Below, piece after piece: positions 1-9,789 of a stretch of DNA of 44,433 nt. The notes under the pieces were generated by a model. The model saw nothing but the letters and a program-made list of their open reading frames with translations. It did no database searches and was not told where the DNA came from. The translations under genes were made by a program, and so were the position numbers. Each line of letters opens with the position of its first letter. The first letter of the stretch is position 1. Source of the stretch: Candidatus Aenigmatarchaeota archaeon (GTDB lineage Archaea; Aenigmatarchaeota; Aenigmatarchaeia; QMZP01); the NCBI GenBank assembly GCA_026397335.1, contig JAPLVB010000017.1:1-44433 (forward strand), given 5' to 3'.

Positions 1-576
1 GTGGAGTCCATAAAGCAAAAGGCCGCTTATCTTGAACAGGGGATAGACCGGACGGAATCGCACATTTACGAGGTCTCCATTGTAGCTGACGTTTCCGCTC
101 CCAGGCAGCTTTTTGAGGACGGGCTGAAAGCTCTCAGGAATGAGGAGTATGAGAAGGCTGAAGAGCTTTTTTCGCAAGCGAATTCAAGGCTTGAGGAGCT
201 CCAGGCCGAAGCCTCAATGGAAAGGGCTGCCCAGTCAAAGGGGTGGGAGGGAGTTGCGCTTTTTCTGGAAAGCAACATGCTCCTTGTCCTGGCGTGCATT
301 CTGGCGTTTATCACAGGAACGCTTGCCTTTCTCAGGTACAGGAAGAGGAGGCGCAGGAAAAAAAGGCTGGATGCCCTGAGGAAGGAGGATGAATCAATTA
401 ACAGGTCCATAAAGGAGCTGCAGGAAAAATACTTCGGTAAGGGGCTTATCGACAAGAACGAGTATGAATCGGCGCTCGCAAGAAGCAGGAAAAGGCTCGC
501 TTCGGTAAAAAGGAAGGTGTTTGCCCTTGAATCCGCCTCCAGGAAAAAGAAAAAGGAAGATGTCAAGCCGGATTGA
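1..576 (+). CDS. C-terminal part of a single-pass membrane protein with coiled coils (partial)
   Basis: The reading frame is open at the window edge, so the GTG at base 1 is probably an internal codon and the N-terminus is missing. The visible 191 residues contain a charged helical segment (about 35-80), one hydrophobic membrane span (about 87-111), a very basic run just after it, and a long Lys/Arg/Glu-rich coiled-coil tail. By the positive-inside rule the basic tail is likely cytoplasmic and the missing N-terminal part external. No enzymatic motif is visible and the family is not recognised. Its end is 15 bp from the end of the convergent giant surface protein gene, so it could belong to a cell-surface locus (inference). 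Confidence 0.7.
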   Translation: MESIKQKAAYLEQGIDRTESHIYEVSIVADVSAPRQLFEDGLKALRNEEYEKAEELFSQANSRLEELQAEASMERAAQSKGWEGVALFLESNMLLVLACILAFITGTLAFLRYRKRRRRKKRLDALRKEDESINRSIKELQEKYFGKGLIDKNEYESALARSRKRLASVKRKVFALESASRKKKKEDVKPD

Positions 577-590
577 TTATGCGCGCTCGC

Positions 591-3500
591 TCATGTGCTT
601 ATTTCTATTGTGTTCTGGTAGTCCTGCTGTATGAAGCCTGCCGGCAGGTACGCCCTGAAGAACAGGCTCTTTGAGCCGGCTGGCGCCAGATTCCCGAAAA
701 CCTGTACGAAGTTCTTTGTGAGCTGCTGATACGCTCCATTGGATGTTTCGTTGTAGGTGGAATTTCCCACACCGACCACATAGCCGGGCTGGCTCAGCCC
801 TGTGAAGTCTGACCCCTTTATATTTATGTTCACGACCTGGTTGCCCGTGTTATTTATCTGCAGCGGATAGGAGTTCGTTGAGTTTACTGTCTGCTCAGGT
901 ATGCCTGAAAAGATTATTGATGATGTGTTGACGTCTATGGATGTGAGGGTGTTGTATGTGAAGTTCTGGGAGGTGAAGTTGCTGACGCCGTTTGTGACGT
1001 TTATGTAAACTGAAACGTTCCATTCGCCGTCATTTCTCCAGTACTCCATGTTCCATTCCCTGAAGCATTCGCAAGTGGCTCCGCAGTTCTGTATGGTTCC
1101 CTGGTAGAGAAATATCGGACTTGGGTAGCTGGTGGAGGAATTGAATATCCTGACCTCGCATGCATGGATAGTGGTTGAGTTTGCCACTGTCACCGTAACG
1201 TTTACTGCCTTGTTCGAATTCTCAACCGGATTTATTATTACTCCCGGGTTTCCTTCATCCGGCTGTATCTGTATGGATTCTATTGTTAGTTCGGCCTGGA
1301 CAGTGAATGCGTATTCGTAATTGGCCGAACGGGAGTTCGAGGCTCCTGTCCCGTCGTTCGCCCACTGCCTTACGTAATAGGTTCCGTCAGCAAGGTCAGG
1401 CGTTATTGTGAACTGGCTTATGTCGCCGGAGGTTGCGTAGGTGTTTCCTGAGTCCGTGTAGCCGGATGAGTCGACCGAAACATATTGGGTTACAGTATCC
1501 GATGGGTTTGAGTCAGAGTCTGTCCCCTTTATGAAGGTTATGGTTGGCGTGGAATCTCCCGTAGTCAGGCCTGCCAATGATGAGCCTGACGGGGCTGATG
1601 GCTGTGTGTTTGTGATAGTGAACGTGAAGTCATAGTTTGAGGAGCTCGCCTGGCCGTCCGTCGCCCTGAGCCTTCCATAGTATGTCTTGGTTGTCCCTCC
1701 ATATACCAGCGTCACATCTGTGACTGGAGAGTCTTTTCCGCTTCCTGAATATGTATCGCACGCTTCGCTGTTCCTGCCAGCCGAGTCGTCGTCTATGCAC
1801 AGGAATGATGTCACGGCATCCCCGTCGTCATCGCTGCCCTCGGTCCACGTGAAATCCTGGCCCGTGTTGTGCGTACTGGAGGGGCTCCATCCTGAATCCG
1901 GATTCGGGGCAGAGTTCTGTATCGTCACTTCGGAGGAGTTCATCACAACTGAGGCGCCATTGCCGTCATAGAGGGTGGCCTGGCACTTGAACTTGTATCC
2001 CTTTACCGTGTCCGCGGGCTCTATGTCCCCTGTGGAGGAAGTGTTCACAAACACGTTGTTCGATGTCAGGATGCCATTCTCGTCATCGTCCGTCCATGCA
2101 GAATAGCCTGAGCCAGTATCCCTGTACCACGTGAAATCCGTGTGCAGCACATCCCCAGCGTCAGGGTCAGAACCGAGCGCGCCGCAGTCCAGCGTATCTA
2201 TTGTCAGGGGAGTTGAGGGCGAAATTATGACTGCTGAGAGTATGGGCGGCCTGTTCACGTCAAAGCAATGCTCGGATATGGAGGAGTTCAGATTCCCTGA
2301 CGAATCGTTTGCCCATACCAGCCAGCATATTGTTTCGCCGCCATGGCTTGTGGTATCTATTGAAAAATTGGAATATTCCGGCTTGGAGGTAAAAGAGTAA
2401 TAGCTCCTGTTAGCCCAGCTTCCGGTCTCATTGGTCCGGAGTATGGCTCTGTTAAGGTTGGATAGGCTGTCATTCCAGAAAACGGATGCTTTCACTGTCT
2501 CTCCCACATTCACTTTTCCGCTTGAGTTGTCCTGATCGAAACGAAAGTATGGGGGTGTCTCGTCAGTGGTTTGGTAGGAAAAGACAGGGGTGGAGTTCCA
2601 GTTGCCTGCGCTGTCGTTAGAGTACACTTTCCATTTTATCGTGGCGCCGAGCGTATTGTTTATGTTCTTGGTGACGTTGGACCAGTTCTGCGTGCCGGAG
2701 AAAGAGACCCAGGAGTCGTTCTTGAACTCGTAGTTAGGCGTCCCGACGCATGCCCTGCAGCTTCCCGTGGTTATTGTTTTTGACATGACAGCCCACGGAG
2801 ATACCGAGCTGTTCTGCCATGCCACAGTAATATTGCATGTCTCGTTGTCGAAAGAAGCCGACATATATTTTATCTCGTCTGTACCTGCGTCATTAATCCA
2901 GAGGACAGGGGTACTCCACGTGCTACCTCCGTCTGTAGAGTTTGCATAGTATATGCCATCTGTGTCAGAACTGTCAACCCCGAAGACCCATATGTCGTCC
3001 CCGCCAGGAGCCCTCGTGTCAACAACGGAGGCTATTTCCTGCTCCACTCCTGCTACATACCTGACGTTCAATCCTGTATCGACCTGGGACGATAGCGCAC
3101 CATCTTTCGATGTGATTATGAATGCGTCAAGGTCTGTGGTGATGTCGTCCATTGCAAAGAAAACTGATTTTTCTCCCGCGATAACCAGGTATTTTGACGC
3201 CTGGTACTCTATGTCCGCGTCAAGCTGGCGTTCTGTACCTACGGAATTGCTTGTACCGTTGAAGTAGATTGTTTTCCAGATGGTTACTGTCGTGCTGTCT
3301 GTGTTCTCCCACACTATCTGGGCGTCAAGGTCTCCGAATGATCTTATCCCCGCAGAGAAAGCCGCATTGTATCCTACTTCGGATTGTATGCTTTCTATGG
3401 GAAACCCTGTTTCTGTGTCTTCTGCATAATCCCAGTCTCCATCTCCGCAGGTTGTGGATGATGCTTCTTTTGTCAGGATAACCTCATGTTCGTCTGCAGT

Positions 3501-6500
3501 CGCTTCGCTGTCGTCCTCCATATCAACTGATATCAGCACACATCTGTTGCTGTCTATGGCCACCCTTGGATACCAGACACGGTCTAAACTAGTTCCTCCT
3601 GCAGTCTGCGCTGTTACGTTTAATGGCACCTCCTCAGCAAGACAAGTGATATAAGGGGCCGTCCCTGTCAATTCGCATCTTTTGTATCTGACATAAACAG
3701 TCCCTCCGGATGCGACATATACGCAATGGATATACGCGTTTGCCCCGTTTACATCACGTACGCAGTCATAATCATCCCAATCGAATGTTCCTGCGATTAT
3801 GTCTATTCCATCAATCCATGTTGACAGGTCGCTGGTTGACCATGTGTGTATGTCGCTGGATGCGTCTACTATGACCGTATGCCATCTGTTGTTGTTGGGG
3901 TCGTAGAAGGTCCTGTCCGAATACTGGGGGAGATTGGCTGTGCCCTCGTCTGTTATGCCTGTAAGGACTGAGACGGTTGATGTTGAATTTCCTGCGCTTG
4001 CTTCATCCCAGCTACAACCGAAATCAGGGCATTGGATTTGAGGGTAGGCCGAGCAGCTTCCATCAGTCCAGTTCGATCCATTGTGGAAGGAGAAGATGAA
4101 ACCGCCGACAAGCAGGGGATCCTGCCAGTACAGTCTATGCTGCACGTCCCTTCCAGCTTCTGTGGTGTTTGTGGAGTTGAGGGAGTATCTTGGCGGGTAG
4201 TCCACTGATGACATGCGGTCATCAGTCACGTTGAGGTTCCCTGCAGTATCGTTTGCGTATACCTTGAAATAATAATGGTCCTCCGGAAGGCCGGTCTTGT
4301 TTATGTAGCAGTATTCGCCTTCCGGTACTATGGATTCGTTGGCTCCGTTCCAGTTAAGTATGCACGTGTGGAGGTTCTCATTTCCTGAAACGTTAACGAA
4401 TAGCCAGTCTCTGCTGGCATTGGAATTTTCATTCGGGCTCACGTCAGTGTCGTCCCTGCATGCTATGTAGACTATCTCAGGCCCCTCTAACAGGCCTGAA
4501 GCTGAGCAGGAATGGGAGGTTCCGCCATCTCCTGTGCAGTCTCCGGCCATAGAAGAGTATGACTGATCTGTGAGGGACCATTTACAGTCTCCATCCTCGC
4601 CTGTCTGGATGATTATGACCGGGGAGGCTGTAGGTATTGAGCTGCCTTTGGCAGGATTCCAGCCGGATTGGGAAGGAGGCTGTGTGTCTATCTCTGCGGA
4701 AGAGTCCCTGTTGTTTGAGGGGATATTCTTGTTTCCGGAAGAATCGTTGCAGGAGAAGTATATTCCCTGTGAGGCAGAGTCTGGTATGGATGAAGAGAAC
4801 TGACAGGAATGGGAGGTTCCGCCATCTCCTGTGCAGTCAACGTCATCTGCCATCTGGTCATAATCCTCGTCGGAGAGGCTCGCCCTGCAGTCCGCGTTCT
4901 CGCTGGTGGTTATCTCAGCCAGGGGTGTGTTGTCTGAGATTGAATAAGGAACTGTAGAGTCCCCGCCTATTGAACTTACTGTTATTAAAGGAGCTGTGAG
5001 GTCCAGCGTTATTTTCCTGTTCTCAGTGACGTTCATGTAGCCCGCGCTGTTGTTAGCGTACACCCTGAAGTAGTAACTGCCCTCTGAAAGGCCGGTCTTG
5101 TTTAAGTAGCAGTAGCTTCCCAGGACTGTCATGCTTTCATTTGCGTCATTCCACTCCAGAAGGCATGTGTCAAATGGATCGTAACCGGAAACGTTAACGT
5201 AGATCCAGTTGTTGCTGCTTATGCTTTCGTTGGGAAGCGTTGGCGAGACAAAATACGGGTCAGGGAAGCTGTCTGTGGTGAAGTATGAGAAGATAGTAGT
5301 GGAGTTCCAGTTTCCTGAAGAGTCGTTCGCATACACCTTCCATTTTATCGTGGTACCTGAGGTTATGTTCACGAATTTTGTTACGTTGGACCAGTTCTGG
5401 GTTCCTGTGAATGGTATCCAGGAGTCGTTCTTGAACTCGTAGTTGGGTGTTCCCGAGCATGTACTTATGGAATAAGACATGTTTATCGCGACTATGTCCG
5501 AGTTCTTGACATATACTGTACCGGAGGCGTCCTGCCTGCGGTACCACATCCCTGTCCAGACAGGGCTTGTTCCTGTGTAGTTGGTTATGAATGCATCAGC
5601 CGTATAATCGGTTAAGTTGTACGGCCTCCATGCCCTGATCCCGTAGTTCGCATTCGTGATATTCAGCCCCTGCTCAAAATCCACAGTAGTGGCGCTTCCC
5701 CTCATTGCCTGGCTTCCGATAATTATGTAGTTCCCGTCATTCCCGGAGGGGATGTTAATGACGCTTCTGTTTGAAGCGGTCTGGCTTGCAAGCGATGCTT
5801 CGGTGACCGTTGTCGTGTTGAACCAGGAGTTGAACACGTCAGAAAGCCTGAATACGATTATGCTCCTGTCCCTCCAGTCTGCTGAGGGTGTGCCGTCTAC
5901 ATCAACAAAGGACATCCTAACCGTATGGGATGCTGCCGTGAGATACCTTATGGCGGCGACGTTGAAGTTTACCCTTTCAGCTGCGTTCCTGTCCTGCAGC
6001 GCGGCGTAGGACCATGATGGGCTCGGCCCCTGGAGGTAGGGGATGTATTGTGTCCCGCTGTCAATGTTAACCCTCCAGGATGCCTGGGAGGTTGTGGAGC
6101 CGGAGTCCATGCTCGCGCCTGCCCATATGAAATAATAGCCTGCGGAAGACGGGTTAATGGTCACCTGCTCATAATCGCTTCCAACGCCGCCGTCATCCCA
6201 GACGTTGTTCACGTTCGTTGTCTCGGCAGTGTTGTACATGTAGGAATAGTTTGCGTTCGGCATGTTGTCCAGACGGAGCGCAATCAGTCTTGTGTTCCTC
6301 GTGCTGACCAGGCCGGCTGCAGCGCTTGCCGACTCCCTGATGTCATAGGTTATGCTTGCGCCCGTGCCTTCATATACCTGCATGGCTGCGAATGGCATGA
6401 ATTCCGTTGAAATTACTGCCGGCCTGTCCGCCACGTAGAACTGCTCTGTCGCTCCCTGGTAAATCTGGATTATGCCCTGCGAGCCAGTGGCATTGTATCT

Positions 6501-8342
6501 CATATCACCGTAGGCCATGACCAGGTACCTTGAGTCTGACTCCGCAGTCCAAGTGAGCGAGTTGACTGTCTTCTGGCTGGTCCCATACTTGTTATTCCAA
6601 GTGCTGTCAGTCGTGTTTATGTAATAAGTCGGCACGTAAGCCTGGGGGCCCCATGTGCATCCATAACTTTGGCACTCGCTTTGGGTTACATAGTCCGCAC
6701 AGTTCCCGTCTGTCCAGTTGGAGCCGTTGTAGAAGGAGAAGGTATAGCCGGAAAGACCTGCGTCTGAGGTCCAGTTGGTGTTGTGGCTGATATACGTTCC
6801 CGCTCCTGTTCCATTGGTGGAGTTCTGGTACCAGTGAGGGTCTCCCGCCTTGTTCTGTGCATATGCAACATCGGTCCCGAATCTGAATTCAAGGTAATGG
6901 TGACCTCCTGTCAAGACTTTGGAAGTCTCGCTCCCGTTTTCTTGGCATGAATAATTTTCTATGAAAACTGAACCGGTCCCTGAGCCATCAATCCATGTGT
7001 ATGGAAGAGTCTGGTTACCGCATTTTACTTCTAGTAGCCTGAGATCATAATTTTCAGCTGAGTCTGACCATAAGGTTCCATTGATTGTTGTTATTGTCAG
7101 ATTCGCCTGCCCTGCTGTTGTGAAAAAAACAGTCCAGTTCCCTCCAATCTGCGGATAGCTCTGCACATTAAGCACGGTTATGTCCACCTCGAAGGTCTGG
7201 TTTGAGAGGTGCGGAGTAACCCATTCTATCCTGTCTATAAGGCCGTTGCCATTGGCATCTATGTATGTGACATTCGTGAACAGTTCCTTGGTGTCATCCC
7301 TTATCCAGTAGAGGGCTATGCTTTCCTTGGGGTAGTCTCCAATGTCAGTGTAAGTGAGGACGTTTGTGTAATTCATTTCGGAATAAACGGTGACAGTCTT
7401 CCTGTGGGGAGAAAGCTGCCTCTCTTCCACCTGCGGGGTTTCTGTGAAATATTCTACCTCAATCTCCTGAACCTCTTCCTCTATCTCTATTTCATTCTGC
7501 CTGAACTTGAGGCTTGTTACATTCTGCACAAGCTCCCTTTCAACTTTTCTTACTTCCACAGAAAGGCTCTTTTCAGGGATTTTCACAACCAGTCCTTTCT
7601 GCTTTTCAGGGAGCCTGATTTTCTTTACCCATTTGACGGGCTTGTTTATCTCGGCGCTGTACTGGACAACTTCCTCGGTTATTTCTGTTCGGTTCTCCAA
7701 ATAGGTGGCGTTCTGCGATTCTGTAAAGTTCTGGCTTTCATTTGCAACAGTTTCTCCCTGGCCCTCCTCAGCAGGCGGTTTCTGCACGCTTATTTCAATT
7801 GAGGCGTTTGCTATCTCTGTTTCGTTGTAAGCAATAAAGGCTGTTATCGTGTGAATGCCTTCGGTTTCGGGGGCATAGAAGCTGCTGATTCCTATGCTAA
7901 GGTTTTCTATGTAAAATCCTTCTATCGTTACCTTTTCGTTTTCAATTTTTTCCAGAGGCAGGGAAACCAGGGAAGAGATTTCAGAACTGAATGTCTGATT
8001 CTCCATGGACACAAACACAACAGCATCCTTTGGAACGAATCTGTTTACTTCCATGACGAGCGTCTCGCTTATGCTCTGGTTTGGCGCATAAACGAGAAAG
8101 CCTGTTGTTTTTGTTCCCAGAAAATGCGTAACAGAAAGTGCAAGAATGATAATGATAATTGAAAGCACTAAACCTGTTCTTTTGCCAGGCCTGAATTTTT
8201 GTAGTGTAAACCGCATGCTTTGTGGATTTGACTCCTTTCCTACATAAATACTCGTGACCTTATCTTTCCTCTCTCTTACGCTCCTGTAGTAATACGGGCC
8301 GTAGATTTTCCCTTTCTTCTTTATGTATCTGGCGTAAGCCAT
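591..8342 (-). CDS. Giant N-anchored surface protein with Ig-like repeats and an Asp-box region (2583 aa)
   Basis: The N-terminus has a basic cytoplasmic segment (YIKKKGKIYGPYYYRS... YVGK, about 6-36) followed by one membrane span (about 57-74). The rest is an extracellular stalk with very many Asn-x-Ser/Thr sequons. Duplicated modules are visible: two copies beginning GTPNYEFKNDSW, two with Cys-Tyr-Leu/Ile-Asn-Lys-Thr-Gly-Leu, and two Cys-bearing TDG(N/S)C units. A middle section resembles sialidase/BNR propellers (Asp-box STDGGSTWS), and the later part has Ig/fibronectin-like folds (TITNTQPSAPS, SAPNPDSGW). It ends in an Ig-like fold with no second membrane span, so it is anchored at its N-terminus. 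It is probably an S-layer-associated or adhesive protein. The exact ligand is unknown. The ATG start fits the conserved N-terminal basic motif. Confidence 0.88.
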   Translation of the reverse strand: MAYARYIKKKGKIYGPYYYRSVRERKDKVTSIYVGKESNPQSMRFTLQKFRPGKRTGLVLSIIIIILALSVTHFLGTKTTGFLVYAPNQSISETLVMEVNRFVPKDAVVFVSMENQTFSSEISSLVSLPLEKIENEKVTIEGFYIENLSIGISSFYAPETEGIHTITAFIAYNETEIANASIEISVQKPPAEEGQGETVANESQNFTESQNATYLENRTEITEEVVQYSAEINKPVKWVKKIRLPEKQKGLVVKIPEKSLSVEVRKVERELVQNVTSLKFRQNEIEIEEEVQEIEVEYFTETPQVEERQLSPHRKTVTVYSEMNYTNVLTYTDIGDYPKESIALYWIRDDTKELFTNVTYIDANGNGLIDRIEWVTPHLSNQTFEVDITVLNVQSYPQIGGNWTVFFTTAGQANLTITTINGTLWSDSAENYDLRLLEVKCGNQTLPYTWIDGSGTGSVFIENYSCQENGSETSKVLTGGHHYLEFRFGTDVAYAQNKAGDPHWYQNSTNGTGAGTYISHNTNWTSDAGLSGYTFSFYNGSNWTDGNCADYVTQSECQSYGCTWGPQAYVPTYYINTTDSTWNNKYGTSQKTVNSLTWTAESDSRYLVMAYGDMRYNATGSQGIIQIYQGATEQFYVADRPAVISTEFMPFAAMQVYEGTGASITYDIRESASAAAGLVSTRNTRLIALRLDNMPNANYSYMYNTAETTNVNNVWDDGGVGSDYEQVTINPSSAGYYFIWAGASMDSGSTTSQASWRVNIDSGTQYIPYLQGPSPSWSYAALQDRNAAERVNFNVAAIRYLTAASHTVRMSFVDVDGTPSADWRDRSIIVFRLSDVFNSWFNTTTVTEASLASQTASNRSVINIPSGNDGNYIIIGSQAMRGSATTVDFEQGLNITNANYGIRAWRPYNLTDYTADAFITNYTGTSPVWTGMWYRRQDASGTVYVKNSDIVAINMSYSISTCSGTPNYEFKNDSWIPFTGTQNWSNVTKFVNITSGTTIKWKVYANDSSGNWNSTTIFSYFTTDSFPDPYFVSPTLPNESISSNNWIYVNVSGYDPFDTCLLEWNDANESMTVLGSYCYLNKTGLSEGSYYFRVYANNSAGYMNVTENRKITLDLTAPLITVSSIGGDSTVPYSISDNTPLAEITTSENADCRASLSDEDYDQMADDVDCTGDGGTSHSCQFSSSIPDSASQGIYFSCNDSSGNKNIPSNNRDSSAEIDTQPPSQSGWNPAKGSSIPTASPVIIIQTGEDGDCKWSLTDQSYSSMAGDCTGDGGTSHSCSASGLLEGPEIVYIACRDDTDVSPNENSNASRDWLFVNVSGNENLHTCILNWNGANESIVPEGEYCYINKTGLPEDHYYFKVYANDTAGNLNVTDDRMSSVDYPPRYSLNSTNTTEAGRDVQHRLYWQDPLLVGGFIFSFHNGSNWTDGSCSAYPQIQCPDFGCSWDEASAGNSTSTVSVLTGITDEGTANLPQYSDRTFYDPNNNRWHTVIVDASSDIHTWSTSDLSTWIDGIDIIAGTFDWDDYDCVRDVNGANAYIHCVYVASGGTVYVRYKRCELTGTAPYITCLAEEVPLNVTAQTAGGTSLDRVWYPRVAIDSNRCVLISVDMEDDSEATADEHEVILTKEASSTTCGDGDWDYAEDTETGFPIESIQSEVGYNAAFSAGIRSFGDLDAQIVWENTDSTTVTIWKTIYFNGTSNSVGTERQLDADIEYQASKYLVIAGEKSVFFAMDDITTDLDAFIITSKDGALSSQVDTGLNVRYVAGVEQEIASVVDTRAPGGDDIWVFGVDSSDTDGIYYANSTDGGSTWSTPVLWINDAGTDEIKYMSASFDNETCNITVAWQNSSVSPWAVMSKTITTGSCRACVGTPNYEFKNDSWVSFSGTQNWSNVTKNINNTLGATIKWKVYSNDSAGNWNSTPVFSYQTTDETPPYFRFDQDNSSGKVNVGETVKASVFWNDSLSNLNRAILRTNETGSWANRSYYSFTSKPEYSNFSIDTTSHGGETICWLVWANDSSGNLNSSISEHCFDVNRPPILSAVIISPSTPLTIDTLDCGALGSDPDAGDVLHTDFTWYRDTGSGYSAWTDDDENGILTSNNVFVNTSSTGDIEPADTVKGYKFKCQATLYDGNGASVVMNSSEVTIQNSAPNPDSGWSPSSTHNTGQDFTWTEGSDDDGDAVTSFLCIDDDSAGRNSEACDTYSGSGKDSPVTDVTLVYGGTTKTYYGRLRATDGQASSSNYDFTFTITNTQPSAPSGSSLAGLTTGDSTPTITFIKGTDSDSNPSDTVTQYVSVDSSGYTDSGNTYATSGDISQFTITPDLADGTYYVRQWANDGTGASNSRSANYEYAFTVQAELTIESIQIQPDEGNPGVIINPVENSNKAVNVTVTVANSTTIHACEVRIFNSSTSYPSPIFLYQGTIQNCGATCECFREWNMEYWRNDGEWNVSVYINVTNGVSNFTSQNFTYNTLTSIDVNTSSIIFSGIPEQTVNSTNSYPLQINNTGNQVVNINIKGSDFTGLSQPGYVVGVGNSTYNETSNGAYQQLTKNFVQVFGNLAPAGSKSLFFRAYLPAGFIQQDYQNTIEIST

Positions 8343-8494
8343 TACCAGCCTCTTACAAAATAGATCGGATTCCTTTGCAATTATTTTTTATGTAGTGTAA
8401 ACCAGCATCATACTGGCTCAACAATCCCTTCTTATATAATTATTATGCAAGAATAATAAATCACAGCTGACCAGAAACAGGTTTTCTTGGAGGC

Positions 8495-8911
8495 TCAGGC
8501 CTCTTTGGGCTCTTCTTTCTTGGGTTCTTTTTCCTTTTTGTCGTCCTTGCCTTTCTTTTCCTTTTTCTCCTCTTTCTCTTCTTTCTCTTTTGGCTTCTTG
8601 TCCCTCCTGAACAGCCGCCTTATAGGCCAGGTTATTATCCCTATTATCTTCATCCAGCCTGATATCACATCATATATAAAGTATGTGGCTATTCCTGCGA
8701 GGCCGAACCAGATTATGGTCTGAAGGTTCAGCTCGATATTGAAACCGAGAAGGTAGAGCACAATCGGGATTGATGCTGAGATTGCGCCTATTATTATTGC
8801 TTTCACAATCTGCTTGAAAATCATGTATGCCATCACAAGAAAGACTATCCCTGCACCTATGAGTATTATCAGGTCCACATTAGAGAGGTTCGCGATAAAT
8901 GGCAGGTCCAT
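8495..8911 (-). CDS. Small polytopic membrane protein with a highly charged Lys/Glu C-terminal tail
   Basis: 138 residues. I start it at the ATG at 8911 (MDLPFIANLSNVDL), because the longer frame upstream runs antisense through the neighbouring kinase-like gene. Three or four hydrophobic segments lie within residues 10-90 (IILIGAGIVFLVMAYMI; AIIIGAISASIPIVLYLLGF; IIWFGLAGIATYFIYDVI). The last 35 residues are almost only Lys and Glu, with some Pro and Asp, which would form an extended cytoplasmic tail. It is divergent from the kinase-like gene with about 31 bp between starts, so the two promoters overlap. The family is not recognised. Confidence 0.72.
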   Translation of the reverse strand: MDLPFIANLSNVDLIILIGAGIVFLVMAYMIFKQIVKAIIIGAISASIPIVLYLLGFNIELNLQTIIWFGLAGIATYFIYDVISGWMKIIGIITWPIRRLFRRDKKPKEKEEKEEKKEKKGKDDKKEKEPKKEEPKEA

Positions 8912-8942
8912 ATTTAATATTGTTCTGGCTACTAGCATAAAT

Positions 8943-9497
8943 ATGATAATCGGGTTAACAGGAAAGCAGCTCTCAGGGAAGAGCACTGTTGCGGAATACC
9001 TGAGGGATAGGTATGGCTTCCGCATGCTCTGCTTCACTGAGGACCTGCTGAAACCGATTCTGGAAAAAAGGAAAGAGCCTGTGAACAGGATAAGTCTGAT
9101 TGAGCTTGGGATGGAGATAAGGAAAAAATACAAGAGCAAGGACGCGCTTGTGAGAAACCTGAGCAAGAAAATCTCACCTGGCAAGGATTATGCAATCGCA
9201 GGGATACGCTTTCCCGAGGAGGTTTCTTACTTGCGGAAAAAATTCGGAAGGAATTTTATTCTTATAGCAGTTAAAGCTTCCACAAAGACTCGCTTCAAGA
9301 GGGTGAAGGCTAGCATAAGGTTCAAAGATGTTAGTAACATGCAAGATTTCTTAGAAATCGAGAAACTTCCTACTGAGAAGATAATCCCAAAAACTATGAG
9401 GCTGGCGGACTTCACAGTGCAAGGCGGCTTCACAAAAGAAAAACTCAGAGGGGATGTGGACGGGGTTATGAAAGAGTTGGCGCTGGATATAAAATAA
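8943..9497 (+). CDS. P-loop nucleotide kinase-like protein (dephospho-CoA/dNMP kinase type)
   Basis: 184 residues from the ATG at 8943. That start places the P-loop right at the N-terminus (MIIGLTGKQLSGKST: G7-x4-GKS). This is the arrangement of dephospho-CoA, adenylate and deoxynucleoside-monophosphate kinases. A second conserved-looking stretch is DYAIAGIRFPEEVSYLRKKFG, in the position where these kinases bind the acceptor or place the Walker-B strand, followed by an Arg-rich LID-like segment (TKTRFKRVKASIRFKD). The length fits a small NMP-kinase fold. The acceptor substrate cannot be told from the sequence. The reported upstream extension overlaps the divergent gene and is rejected. Confidence 0.75.
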   Translation: MIIGLTGKQLSGKSTVAEYLRDRYGFRMLCFTEDLLKPILEKRKEPVNRISLIELGMEIRKKYKSKDALVRNLSKKISPGKDYAIAGIRFPEEVSYLRKKFGRNFILIAVKASTKTRFKRVKASIRFKDVSNMQDFLEIEKLPTEKIIPKTMRLADFTVQGGFTKEKLRGDVDGVMKELALDIK

Positions 9498-9547
9498 TAT
9501 ATCCCTTTAAGTTGACAATACAAGGGAGGAAGAGAAAGGGTATAATA

Positions 9548-9789
9548 TCACCTTTTCCTAAGAAGTTCCAAGAACTCTTCAGCACTTAAGCCGGTTTGTC
9601 TTATTATGGCTCTTAAAGTTCCCTTTGCTATTTCTCTGTGATTTGGCACCGTCATCCTTCTGTACGGGTATCTGTTTTGCCTAAGGATGATGTGGCTTCC
9701 TGTTTGGTGATCAACCTCGTAGCCGATTTTGAAAGTGCCTTGACTATTTCCAGGCCAGAAACAACGGGGAGTTTAGACGCTAACCTCAA
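9548..9789 (-). pseudogene. hicA: HicA-type mRNA interferase toxin, interrupted by a one-base frameshift
   Basis: Translating the minus strand gives two parts of a HicA protein in different frames. The first is (TTG)RLASKLPVVSGLEIVKALSK. The second is IGYEVDHQTGSHIILRQNRY, which continues PYRRMTVPNHREIAKGTLRAI and on to LRKR and the TGA stop at 9548. The frames join at a run of four T (four A on the coding strand) at 9727-9730, and one extra A would restore a full-length 80-residue HicA with the catalytic His of the GSH motif. The gene overlaps the end of hicB, as usual when antitoxin precedes toxin. HicA is known to cleave mRNA. Either the toxin is dead in this genome or the assembly has a homopolymer error. 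Confidence 0.85.

Noticed and set aside
4637..4957. 106-codon plus-strand frame in the surface-protein gene
   Set aside because: Antisense shadow with biased residues and no domain.
7209..7802. 197-codon plus-strand frame inside the giant surface-protein gene
   Set aside because: Antisense shadow of a long, domain-supported gene; its hydrophobic composition follows from the complement of Asn/Thr codons.
8912..9184. N-terminal extension of the 8495-8911 membrane protein
   Set aside because: It lies antisense to the P-loop gene and would duplicate the promoter space; the shorter start gives a clean first membrane segment.
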